Origin: Bacillota bacterium
GTDB lineage: Bacteria; Bacillota_C; Negativicutes; Sporomusales; Sporomusaceae
Reading direction: 5' to 3'
Length of the DNA stretch: 17,234 nt
NCBI GenBank assembly: GCA_023441125.1
Contig: JAEZQV010000253.1
Span: forward strand, 1-17,234
Positions within the stretch are counted from its first letter, which is position 1; every line of letters starts with the position of its first letter. Below, piece by piece: positions 1-7,175 of the stretch. The notes beneath the pieces are model-generated. The model made no database searches. It worked only from the letters and a program-made list of their open reading frames with translations, and was not told where the DNA came from. A program made the position numbers and the translations under genes.

Positions 1-500
1 CGTTCGGCAAGCATCGTTTTTAAGCGGGCAATCTTGTTGACGGCGCCTGGTATAAACTGCTGGCCGCCAAAACCGGGATTGACACTCATAATCAGCACCA
101 TATCCACGTCTGCCAGCACTTCCTCTATTATCGCCAGCGGCGTGGAGGGATTGAGCGATACACCGGCCTTTTTGCCCTTTTCTTTGATATTTTGAATTAA
201 ACGGTGCAAGTGCGGTGCGGTTTCGGCGTGTACGGTCAGTATGTCGGCACCGGCTTTGGCGAAGGGGTCGATAAAATCCTGCGGATTGGCGACCATCAAA
301 TGAACATCAAACGGCAGCTTTGTTACTTTGCGGATCGCCGCAACTACCGGCGCACCAAATGTCAGGTTGGGAACGAAATGGCCGTCCATAACATCAATAT
401 GCACAAAATCGGCACCGGCTTTATCGATTTTAGCGATTTCCTCGGCCAGACAGGAAAAATCGGCGGATAAAATCGAAGGGGCAATTTTGACTGTATTCAT
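1..500 (-). CDS. rpe: ribulose-phosphate 3-epimerase, 3' end cut by window edge
   Basis: Interconverts ribulose-5-phosphate and xylulose-5-phosphate in the cytoplasmic pentose phosphate pathway. I read the reverse strand from ATG at 500-498 and get 166 codons before the window ends; the family is about 215-225 residues, so roughly a quarter is missing. Family motifs seen: the start APSILSADF (Ser10), [12 protein letters not shown] (His34, Asp36, residues 34-45), DVHLMV (His67) and [10 protein letters not shown] (residues 138-147). The second catalytic Asp of the DGG(I) region lies beyond the window. The stop codon of rsgA (TAG, 503-501) directly abuts this ATG, and the ribosome binding site (AAAGG) sits inside the last rsgA codons, so translation is probably coupled. 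rsgA-rpe is the standard Firmicute order downstream of the PASTA kinase. Identity is very secure. Confidence 0.96.
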   Translation of the reverse strand, partial: MNTVKIAPSILSADFSCLAEEIAKIDKAGADFVHIDVMDGHFVPNLTFGAPVVAAIRKVTKLPFDVHLMVANPQDFIDPFAKAGADILTVHAETAPHLHRLIQNIKEKGKKAGVSLNPSTPLAIIEEVLADVDMVLIMSVNPGFGGQQFIPGAVNKIARLKTMLAE

Positions 501-1376
501 CTAATATCCTTTCTTGCTCTCTTTAATTTCCGTTAATATTTCGATATAAGCCTGATATCTGTCCGGATGGATGCGATTATCGGCTACGGCCTGCTTGACA
601 GCACACTGCGGTTCTTTGAAATGCAGACAGGTACTGAATTTGCAAGCCGGGGCTAGGCCGGCGATTTCCGGGAAGTAATCCATAAGCTGGACCTCTGCCA
701 TATCGGCAAAATCCGTATAGCTAAAGCCGGGAGTATCCACTACAAAGCCGCCGCCGGCTAGTGGCAGGAGCTCGGCAAAGCGGGTGGTGTGTTTACCACG
801 GCCGATTTTATGGCTGACTTCGCCGGTAACCAGTTCAAGACCGGGCTGCAGGGCATTTAAGAGCGTGGATTTGCCGGCCCCGGACGGACCGGCAAACACG
901 GTGATTTTGTCATGCAGCAATGTCCGCAGGCTATCAATGCCGACGCCCATCTTGGCAGCGACAGCAAGCACGCGATAACCAATCTGCTGATAACGTTCAG
1001 TCAGTCTGGCGATCGCATCCGCGTTAGCCAGATCCATTTTGTTGATGCAGAGAATGATCTCCAGCTCCGAGAATTCGGCAACAACCAGAAATCTGTCAAC
1101 CAGCGCCGGATTGATATCCGGATTTACGGCGGCAAAAGTCAGCACGACCTGATCGACATTGGCGACCAGCGGCCGTTTCAGCAGACTGCGCCGGGGCAGT
1201 ATATCTTCTATGACGCCTTTGTCTGCGCCGGTTAATATATAGGTCACTTCGTCACCGACGGTGAGTGAAAAGCGTTCTTTTTTAAACCGGCCGCGCAGCT
1301 TGCAACTGACAATCCTGCTGCCTGTTTGTATATAGTAGAAACTATTGTACGCTTTTACTACAATCCCATTCAGCAC
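501..1376 (-). CDS. rsgA: ribosome small-subunit biogenesis GTPase RsgA (YjeQ/CpgA)
   Basis: Circularly permuted GTPase that checks late maturation of the 30S subunit. The 291 residues show an N-terminal OB-fold (about 1-65), then the G motifs in permuted order: NKMD (G4, 112-115), GPSGAGKS (G1/P-loop, 163-170), GRGKHTT switch (192-198) and DTPG (G3, 214-217). A C-terminal zinc knuckle follows, with Cys245, Cys250, His252 and Cys258. Length is normal for the family. The start is GTG at 1376-1374, chosen because GGAGG stands six bases upstream; no in-frame ATG nearby has a better site. It lies 24 bp downstream of the kinase gene and abuts rpe. In Bacillus the orthologue CpgA is a substrate of PrkC, so adjacency to the kinase may be functional; that link is known for Bacillus and only inferred here. 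Confidence 0.96.
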   Translation of the reverse strand: MLNGIVVKAYNSFYYIQTGSRIVSCKLRGRFKKERFSLTVGDEVTYILTGADKGVIEDILPRRSLLKRPLVANVDQVVLTFAAVNPDINPALVDRFLVVAEFSELEIILCINKMDLANADAIARLTERYQQIGYRVLAVAAKMGVGIDSLRTLLHDKITVFAGPSGAGKSTLLNALQPGLELVTGEVSHKIGRGKHTTRFAELLPLAGGGFVVDTPGFSYTDFADMAEVQLMDYFPEIAGLAPACKFSTCLHFKEPQCAVKQAVADNRIHPDRYQAYIEILTEIKESKKGY

Positions 1377-1400
1377 GTGGCGCCTCCTAAATCAAGCGTA

Positions 1401-3284
1401 TTAAATGGTTTGTTCCTGGAGCAGCTTGTCGTTGATATATACCTGCACGCGGACCTGGCCGATACCCTCCACCGTTTTTTCGATTCGCTCGCCCGGTTTA
1501 TGGGTTCCTTCATAGACGACCCGGCGGCCGCTTGTATCGGTTACCACGATCTGCAACGGCTGGCGGGCCGGCCCGTCCGGCACCGTTACCTGCACCACAG
1601 CCCGTTTAACGGCGCTTGGCGCACCTTTGGCAACGGAAAAGTCTATACTGGTTCCCTCCGCAACTTCGGTAGCCGGCGGCGGGTTCTGACTAACGATGGT
1701 TCCGGGGGGATATTTATCATTGGCAGTTTCCGTTACTTTGCCCTGTTTAAGCTTCAAACTCTCCAGCTGGGTGGCCACTGTGGACAAAAGCGATCCCTGA
1801 AAATCGGGTAACGCTATTTTTTTCGGGCCGGCTCCCTTGCTGATGACAATATCAATGGCCGTGCCTTTGGTTACCTGGGCCGGTGGCCGGGGATTCTGAC
1901 TGACAACGGTATCCTGCGGTGCATCCTGGGTAAACTGTTCATCAACCCGACCCAGTTTCAGCCCTGAGTTTTTGATTTGCAATTCGGCATCGCGGCGGTT
2001 CAGCCCGCGCAGATCCGGGACAACCGTGATTTCTCCGCCTTTGCTGACAACGATCGTAATCATTCGCTGTTCTTTCACGGTTATTCCTGCTTCGGGCTGC
2101 TGGGAAATTACCTGCCCGGCCGGGACTTTGTCACTAAAGGACTCAGAGACAGATACCCTGAGATTATTGCTAATCAGGATGTTACGGGCAGAATCCACCT
2201 GTTTGCCGACAACATCGGGCACAGTTACTTCGTTAAGGCTCCAAAACTTGCCAAAGCCTAAGAAGGCGGCCAGCGCAGAGGCAATGAGCAGGAAGAACAG
2301 CATTCCCCATAGCCAGGGTTTGGACATTCTGGTGCCATTGGTGCGGGGACTCGGCGTTGCGCGTAAAGGCGTTGGCGGCGTTTCCTGGTCGGCCGCCGGT
2401 GTAATGGGCGGCAATATCTGTGTGGGAAAATCCGTATGGGATAATCGGCGGGTACGGTCATCCCGCAAATAGTTCTGGGCCATTCTAAAATCGGCAATCA
2501 TTTCGCCGATATCACTGAAGCGGGCGGCAGGGTCCTTATGCATGGCTTTGACGACGATGGCTTCAATCAACGGCGGTATTTCACTGTTTAATTCCCGCGG
2601 CGGTTTAGGCTCTTCCTGCAGGTGTTTAAGGGCAATGCTGATCGGTGATTCACCGGTAAAAGGCACCTGGCCGGTCAGCATTTCATACAACACAACACCA
2701 AGCGAATAAATGTCGGATTTGGCGCCCACGGCGGTACCTTTGGCCTGCTCGGGCGAGAAATAATGAACTGAGCCGATAATTGTGCCGGAATTGGTCATTG
2801 TCGAGGAAGTAACCGCCCGGGCAATGCCAAAGTCTGTCACTTTAATGCGTCCCGACCGGGTGACCATAATATTATGGGGCTTGATATCGCAGTGCACGAT
2901 ATTGTTTTGATGGGCATGTTCCAGCGCCTCGGCAATTTCGATGGCAATGCGCACCGCCGTTTCCACCGGCAGCGGCGCTTCCCGGTCAATCTTGTCTTTA
3001 AGGGTTTCGCCGGAAATATATTCCATGATTATATAATAGGCCTGATCATCAAGACCAACATCATAAATATTGACGATATTCGGGTGTGAAAGCTTGGCTG
3101 CCGCCTGAGCCTCACGCCGGAACCGGCTGACAAATTCTTCATCATCGGTGAACTGGGAGCGCAGCACTTTGACAGCTACTGACCGGTCCAGGAGTTTATC
3201 ATGAGCGCGATATACATCGGCCATGCCGCCGCCGCCAATGCGTTCTAAAATTGTATAACGATCATCAAGTGTTCGATTGAGCAT
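1401..3284 (-). CDS. pknB: PASTA-domain Ser/Thr protein kinase (PknB/PrkC family), non-RD catalytic loop
   Basis: Membrane-bound Hanks-type kinase that senses peptidoglycan/lipid II through PASTA repeats and phosphorylates cell-wall and growth proteins. Order over 627 residues: kinase domain about 10-270 (Gly-rich loop RIGGGGMADVY 15-25, ATP Lys39, catalytic loop HCDIKPHN 131-138, DFG 151-153, Thr/Ser-rich activation loop 159-168, GSVHYFSPEQ 171-180); Pro-rich juxtamembrane linker 285-320; one TM helix about 323-345; three PASTA repeats about 353-415, 420-484 and 490-554; and a C-terminal beta-rich-looking tail about 560-627. The usual HRD is HCD here (Cys132), making it a non-RD kinase. ATG at 3284 has a strong AAGGGGGTGA site. 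The PBP gene ends 12 bp upstream, and the cognate PP2C phosphatase is encoded three genes upstream. The PBP, RodA and FHA proteins are likely substrates or partners by family precedent. Confidence 0.96.
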   Translation of the reverse strand: MLNRTLDDRYTILERIGGGGMADVYRAHDKLLDRSVAVKVLRSQFTDDEEFVSRFRREAQAAAKLSHPNIVNIYDVGLDDQAYYIIMEYISGETLKDKIDREAPLPVETAVRIAIEIAEALEHAHQNNIVHCDIKPHNIMVTRSGRIKVTDFGIARAVTSSTMTNSGTIIGSVHYFSPEQAKGTAVGAKSDIYSLGVVLYEMLTGQVPFTGESPISIALKHLQEEPKPPRELNSEIPPLIEAIVVKAMHKDPAARFSDIGEMIADFRMAQNYLRDDRTRRLSHTDFPTQILPPITPAADQETPPTPLRATPSPRTNGTRMSKPWLWGMLFFLLIASALAAFLGFGKFWSLNEVTVPDVVGKQVDSARNILISNNLRVSVSESFSDKVPAGQVISQQPEAGITVKEQRMITIVVSKGGEITVVPDLRGLNRRDAELQIKNSGLKLGRVDEQFTQDAPQDTVVSQNPRPPAQVTKGTAIDIVISKGAGPKKIALPDFQGSLLSTVATQLESLKLKQGKVTETANDKYPPGTIVSQNPPPATEVAEGTSIDFSVAKGAPSAVKRAVVQVTVPDGPARQPLQIVVTDTSGRRVVYEGTHKPGERIEKTVEGIGQVRVQVYINDKLLQEQTI

Positions 3285-3296
3285 CGATTCACCCCC

Positions 3297-4724
3297 TTAA
3301 CGTAATGCCTGGGCAAATATTTGCCGGGCTACCGGCGCGGCAACGCCGCCGCCAGATCCGGCATTTTCAATAATTACGGCTACCGCAATTTGTGGATTAT
3401 CCGCAGGTGCAAACCCAATAAACCAGGCATGCGATGCACCGTGCGGGTTCTCGGCTGTTCCTGTTTTGCCGGCGACCGGAATGCCGCGCAAGGCGGCTGC
3501 TGTGCCGGTACCTTCCTTTACAACCGTAACCATCATGCCGGCCACCAGCTCAGCCAGTTTGCTGTCTACCGGCGACAGCCAGACCGATGGTGAAGTTGCC
3601 TGCAGGATCGTGCCGTCGGGAGACGTAATTTTTTGTACTATATACGGTTTCATTATGGTGCCCTTGTTGGCAAAGGTTGATGCCAGCATGGCCATTCTGA
3701 GCGGCGTAACCAGGAGACTTCCCTGACCGATGCCGGTCTGGGCCAAATCCCCGTCACTTAATTTGGCGAAGTCAGGCAGGCTGGCGGCCGTTTCCTGAAT
3801 GTCGCTGTTAAGCGGTTGACTTAAGCCATACCGTTCAAAGTTTTTCGCCATTTTGCTGCGGCCCAGATCCAGTGCCAGCTGGCCAAAAGTTACATTGCAC
3901 GAGACGGCCAGCGCCTGTTCAAGATTAAGTTTGCCGTGAGCCGTGTGGTTGGCTTCTGGCAGAGTATAATCAGGACCAACTTTAAGTTCGCCGGTACAGA
4001 CGAACTGGCGGTTCACGGTTGCAACCTGTTCAGATAAAGCCGTTTCGGCTACCAGAACTTTGATGATGGAGCCTGGCGGATAAAGGCCCTGGGCGGCACG
4101 GTTGAGCAAGGGACTGCTGGTAGCCTGGGAAACCGTGCTCCAATCATTCTCCAGGGTATTCGGGTCAAAGCTTGGTTTGCTTACCATCGCCAATATGGCG
4201 CCTGTTTTCGGCGCCAGGGCGACAACCGCGCCCCGGTTGTTGCCCAATGCCTGGGCGGCAACCTGCTGGAGCCGGGCGTCAAGTGTCAGCATAACGGAAT
4301 TTCCTGCCCCGCTGGCAAACAATTGGCCGATAGCTCCCAACCGGCGTTCCGGATTGATCTGGCCGGAAAGATACCCGTCATAAGTGCTTTCCACACCCGT
4401 TTTACCGTATTTGGGACTATCATAGCCCACAACATGGGCGAACAATGCCGCATACGGATATTCGCGCTGAAACTCCTTCTGGGCCGAGAGCTTGCTCACC
4501 GCCAGCACTTTTCCCTGGCTGTCGGTGATTGGTCCTCTTGCCACCTTCTTAGACGCTTCGCTGGTGCGGCGGTTAAGCGGATGAAAAGCGAGTGCGTCAC
4601 TTTGCACAACCTGGATATAAGTTACATAGCCAAGCAGCGCAACCAAAAGACCGAGAGCAAATACCGCCGTATTGCGGATATTGCGGCGAAGCGAGTGACC
4701 ATAGCGATTTTTGTTATTATTCAT
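3297..4724 (-). CDS. pbpA: class B penicillin-binding protein (PbpA-like peptidoglycan transpeptidase)
   Basis: D,D-transpeptidase that cross-links peptidoglycan outside the membrane. Numbering from my start (475 aa): short Lys/Arg-rich cytoplasmic tail, one TM anchor about 17-40, a short pedestal with RGPITDSQGKVLA (63-75), then the transpeptidase domain with SIIK (catalytic Ser219, Lys222), SCN (275-277) and KTGTAE (420-425). It is short for class B and resembles mycobacterial PbpA rather than long PBP2x/SpoVD types; I see no C-terminal PASTA domain. The open frame extends upstream to 4799, but the extra 25 residues lie within rodA and look unlike a signal or anchor. ATG at 4724, overlapping the rodA stop by 8 bp, gives a normal short tail plus TM start; GGAGG lies about 12 bases upstream, slightly far. 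Pairing with the adjacent SEDS polymerase is expected. The exact role (elongation, division or sporulation) cannot be read here. Confidence 0.92.
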   Translation of the reverse strand: MNNNKNRYGHSLRRNIRNTAVFALGLLVALLGYVTYIQVVQSDALAFHPLNRRTSEASKKVARGPITDSQGKVLAVSKLSAQKEFQREYPYAALFAHVVGYDSPKYGKTGVESTYDGYLSGQINPERRLGAIGQLFASGAGNSVMLTLDARLQQVAAQALGNNRGAVVALAPKTGAILAMVSKPSFDPNTLENDWSTVSQATSSPLLNRAAQGLYPPGSIIKVLVAETALSEQVATVNRQFVCTGELKVGPDYTLPEANHTAHGKLNLEQALAVSCNVTFGQLALDLGRSKMAKNFERYGLSQPLNSDIQETAASLPDFAKLSDGDLAQTGIGQGSLLVTPLRMAMLASTFANKGTIMKPYIVQKITSPDGTILQATSPSVWLSPVDSKLAELVAGMMVTVVKEGTGTAAALRGIPVAGKTGTAENPHGASHAWFIGFAPADNPQIAVAVIIENAGSGGGVAAPVARQIFAQALR

Positions 4725-5979
4725 TGGGCGCTGTCGCCTCCGATACGGCATATAACATACCCAGCAGGATAAAGCTCGAAACCATCGAACTGCCGCCATA
4801 ACTAATGAGCGGCAATGTTATGCCTGTTAGCGGCAGGAATTTGGTAACTCCGCCGATAATTATAAAAACCTGCAGCGCCGTAAGTATTCCCAAACCACTG
4901 GCCATCAGCATGGTAAAGGCGGATGGCGCAGTCAGCGCCGTGCGGAAGGCCCGATAAACCAAGAGGATATAAGCAATAATTACTGCGGCCGTACCGGCCA
5001 GTCCCAACTCTTCCCCAATTGCGGCAAAAATAAAGTCGGTATGTACTTCCGGAATAATCGTGGGATAGCCGAAAGTCAGTCCGCTTCCCAGCAGACCGCC
5101 CGAGCCAAAAGCAAATAGCGACTGGACGATTTGATAGGCCCGGCCGTTGGGATCAGCCCAGGGATTGAGCCAGATGTCGATTCTTAACTGTACATGCGGA
5201 AATACAAAATAACATACCAGAGAGCCGGCAACAAACAGTCCCAGCGCCAGGAAAACGTAGCTCAGTCTGCCGCTGGCCATATAAGTCATGATCACCGTTG
5301 TCCCAAAATAGAGTAAAGCGGATCCCAGATCACGCTGGACAATCAGCATGGCCATCGTTAACCCCCAGAGAGCCAAAAGCGGCGCAATGAAGCGCGGATG
5401 AGGCAGCGTCAAGGGACCATACTGTCTGGTGGCGTAACTCAAAAGCTGTCGCCGTTCACTCAAATAGGCGGCTAAAAAGATAATAATCAGCAGTTTGGCA
5501 AATTCAGAAGGCTGAAATCTTACCGGACCTACTATTATCCAGTTTTTGTTGCCGCCGATATCGACACCGAATAAAATGGTGATGATCAGTAAAGTGATGC
5601 CGGCTAGGCCGCAAAGATACTTATATTTAGCTATTTGATCGGCTTGCCGGAAAACGGCCACCGTGACGGCAAAAGCGATTAACCCGACCGCCAGCCACAG
5701 TGCCTGCTGGAAAAATAAATCCGGTCTAAGCCTTAAGATAAGTGTTAACCCGATAGAAGCTAAAAATACGGCCAGCGGCAAGAAGAGAATGTCTGCGGCC
5801 GCCGAGAGACGGCGAACGACCTGCGAAGTTACCAGCCAGCCAAGAACCAGGCCGACAACGCTCCCAAGGCCCTGATAGGTAAAATGCTGGTTAGCCAGGC
5901 TAACCGCCAAATAACCATTGATTAAAATAAGGCCGGCCAAAAATAGCAGTCCAATTTCCGATAATCTTGTGTTGCGCAT
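4717..5979 (-). CDS. rodA: SEDS-family peptidoglycan glycosyltransferase (RodA/FtsW)
   Basis: Polytopic membrane enzyme that polymerises lipid II into glycan strands together with a class B PBP. The 420 residues contain about ten hydrophobic segments. Signature pieces: NWIIVGPVRFQPSEFAKL (146-163), QRDLGSALL (215-223), a periplasmic-side loop IPEVHTDFIFAAIGEELG (309-326) with Asp315 at the position essential for polymerase activity in the family, and LPLTGITLPLISYGGSS (382-398). Length is usual. ATG at 5979 follows the phosphatase stop by 2 bp and has AAGGA six bases upstream. RodA and FtsW cannot be told apart confidently by eye; I use rodA because gene order matches the mycobacterial pstP-rodA-pbpA-pkn cluster. 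The last 8 bp overlap the PBP start, suggesting equimolar, coupled synthesis of the polymerase-transpeptidase pair. Confidence 0.93.
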   Translation of the reverse strand: MRNTRLSEIGLLFLAGLILINGYLAVSLANQHFTYQGLGSVVGLVLGWLVTSQVVRRLSAAADILFLPLAVFLASIGLTLILRLRPDLFFQQALWLAVGLIAFAVTVAVFRQADQIAKYKYLCGLAGITLLIITILFGVDIGGNKNWIIVGPVRFQPSEFAKLLIIIFLAAYLSERRQLLSYATRQYGPLTLPHPRFIAPLLALWGLTMAMLIVQRDLGSALLYFGTTVIMTYMASGRLSYVFLALGLFVAGSLVCYFVFPHVQLRIDIWLNPWADPNGRAYQIVQSLFAFGSGGLLGSGLTFGYPTIIPEVHTDFIFAAIGEELGLAGTAAVIIAYILLVYRAFRTALTAPSAFTMLMASGLGILTALQVFIIIGGVTKFLPLTGITLPLISYGGSSMVSSFILLGMLYAVSEATAPNE

Positions 5980-5981
5980 AA

Positions 5982-6695
5982 TTAATCCTTGTATTGGACA
6001 AGAACGGCGGTGATATTGTCGTAGCCGCCGGCCTGTTTGGCCTGCTCCACCAGCGTATTGACAATTGTTTGCGGCGGGGCGGACTGGGTACAGATTGCGA
6101 GAATGGTTTCCTCACTGAGCATATTGGTTAACCCATCGGTGCATAGCAGCAAACTATCGCCTGGCTGCCAGGAAAATCTGCCGGAATCTACGGTGAGAGT
6201 ATCGCTGGTCCCCACCGCCCTTGTCAGGATGTTGCGATGCGGATGGACCTGTGCTTCGGCACTGGTAATGCTGCCGCTTTGCACCAATTCCCAAACCAGG
6301 GAATGGTCGCTGGTTATCTGCTGTAATTGGTTTTCCTTAATGAGATAGAGTCTGCTGTCGCCGACATGGCCCCAATGGATTTGTGTATTATCGGCATAAA
6401 TCGCAGTAACTGTGGTCCCCATGCCGGCGCATTCGCTTTTGGCCTGGGACATTTGATAAATAATACTGTTGGCCTTGCTGATGGCATCCTTGAGAATTTG
6501 CTGCCAATCAGCGGGCGGGGCGATTTTTTTTATATATTCCTCAATCGTAGTAACTCCCAGGTTGCTGGCAATTTCGCCGGCAACATGTCCGCCCATGCCA
6601 TCGGCAACCACGAACAACTGAGGTGGTAAAAATGCGTAACTGTCTTCGTTGGTTTTGCGCACCATACCAATATCTGTCTGTGCAAACGCCAGCAT
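5982..6695 (-). CDS. prpC: PP2C-family Ser/Thr protein phosphatase (PrpC/Stp/PstP type)
   Basis: Metal-dependent phosphatase that reverses phosphorylation by the PASTA kinase encoded downstream. With my start it is 237 residues, the single-domain cytoplasmic form without the TM/extracellular tail of mycobacterial PstP. Motifs: RKTNED (13-18; Glu17/Asp18), VVADGMGGHVAGE (metal Asp32), GMGTTV (91-96), HWGHVGDSRLY (107-117), LLLCTDGLTN (Asp187) and DNITAVLV (Asp226), the full PP2C set. The frame is open from a GTG at 6704, but the SD GAGGTGA overlaps that GTG and lies five bases before ATG at 6695, so ATG 6695 is chosen. The resulting start MLAFAQTDIG resembles the start of Bacillus PrpC. The gene follows fhaB by 5 bp and precedes rodA by 2 bp. 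Confidence 0.95.
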   Translation of the reverse strand: MLAFAQTDIGMVRKTNEDSYAFLPPQLFVVADGMGGHVAGEIASNLGVTTIEEYIKKIAPPADWQQILKDAISKANSIIYQMSQAKSECAGMGTTVTAIYADNTQIHWGHVGDSRLYLIKENQLQQITSDHSLVWELVQSGSITSAEAQVHPHRNILTRAVGTSDTLTVDSGRFSWQPGDSLLLCTDGLTNMLSEETILAICTQSAPPQTIVNTLVEQAKQAGGYDNITAVLVQYKD

Positions 6696-6700
6696 GAATG

Positions 6701-6709
6701 TCACCTCTC
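6701..6709 (-). promoter_or_regulatory. ribosome binding site that sets the phosphatase start
   Basis: On the reverse strand this reads GAGAGGTGA, a near-complete anti-16S match, five bases before ATG 6695. It contains the alternative GTG codon (6704-6702) and the fhaB stop TGA, so the GTG cannot easily be used as the start. Confidence 0.7.
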
Positions 6710-7174
6710 AAACTTAAAAGTAACTGCCCCGATTTGTATAATATCTCCATTTACCAGGGCAGTTTCCTCTTCAATCCGACGGCCGTTTAGCAGCGTACCG
6801 TTAGTACTATTTAAATCAGCCAGCAAAAAATTATGCTTGGATCGGGATATACAGGCGTGTTCATGGGAAATAAAGCTGTCATTGATAGTTACATCATTAT
6901 GCGGGCTGCGGCCAATTATCAAGCTTTCATCAATGGAAAAACTGGTCTGGGCTAATAATGACTGCTGGTCGCTGGTTACAACCAGCCTGGCCGGCTGGGA
7001 CCGTGCCGGCGTATCGGCATCATACCGCAGCAGCGAAGGGTCGTAAGCAGCCAAAGTATTTAGTTCCCGGGCAGCCAGCCTTACCACCCGGTATAAAAAG
7101 TAATAGAGCAGTATTACCAGGCTATACTGCAAGGCGATTACCACAATATTCAGCACTTGCATCTTTCCGGGCAA
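6701..7174 (-). CDS. fhaB: membrane-anchored FHA-domain protein (FhaB/FipA-like)
   Basis: Phosphothreonine-reading protein, probably tethering phosphorylated partners to the cell-wall machinery at the membrane. The 157 residues hold one N-terminal TM segment (about 8-28), a linker to about 63, and a C-terminal FHA domain (64-157) with GRS (88-90), SHEHA (Ser103, His106) and NGT (Asn125, Gly126), the residues that contact phosphothreonine in the family. The first start with a good site is TTG at 7174: GAGGTGA lies six bases upstream. The internal ATG at 7162 has no proper site. One base separates it from the fhaA stop. Architecture and position (fhaA-fhaB-phosphatase-rodA) match mycobacterial FhaB/FipA. 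The specific partner here is unknown; the kinase, RodA or the PBP are the likely ones. Confidence 0.88.
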   Translation of the reverse strand: MPGKMQVLNIVVIALQYSLVILLYYFLYRVVRLAARELNTLAAYDPSLLRYDADTPARSQPARLVVTSDQQSLLAQTSFSIDESLIIGRSPHNDVTINDSFISHEHACISRSKHNFLLADLNSTNGTLLNGRRIEEETALVNGDIIQIGAVTFKFER

Positions 7175-7175
7175 T

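Noticed and set aside
1326..1811. 161-codon plus-strand open frame opposite the rsgA start and pknB end
   Set aside because: Antisense shadow of two clearly real genes; no family resemblance and no good ribosome site. The same holds for other long plus-strand frames such as 1972-2472, 4323-4772 and 16307-16762.
4725..4799. N-terminal extension of the PBP by 25 residues
   Set aside because: It lies wholly inside rodA, has a Trp/Cys/Arg-rich composition unlike a signal, and moves the membrane anchor far from the N-terminus; ATG 4724 gives the family-like start.
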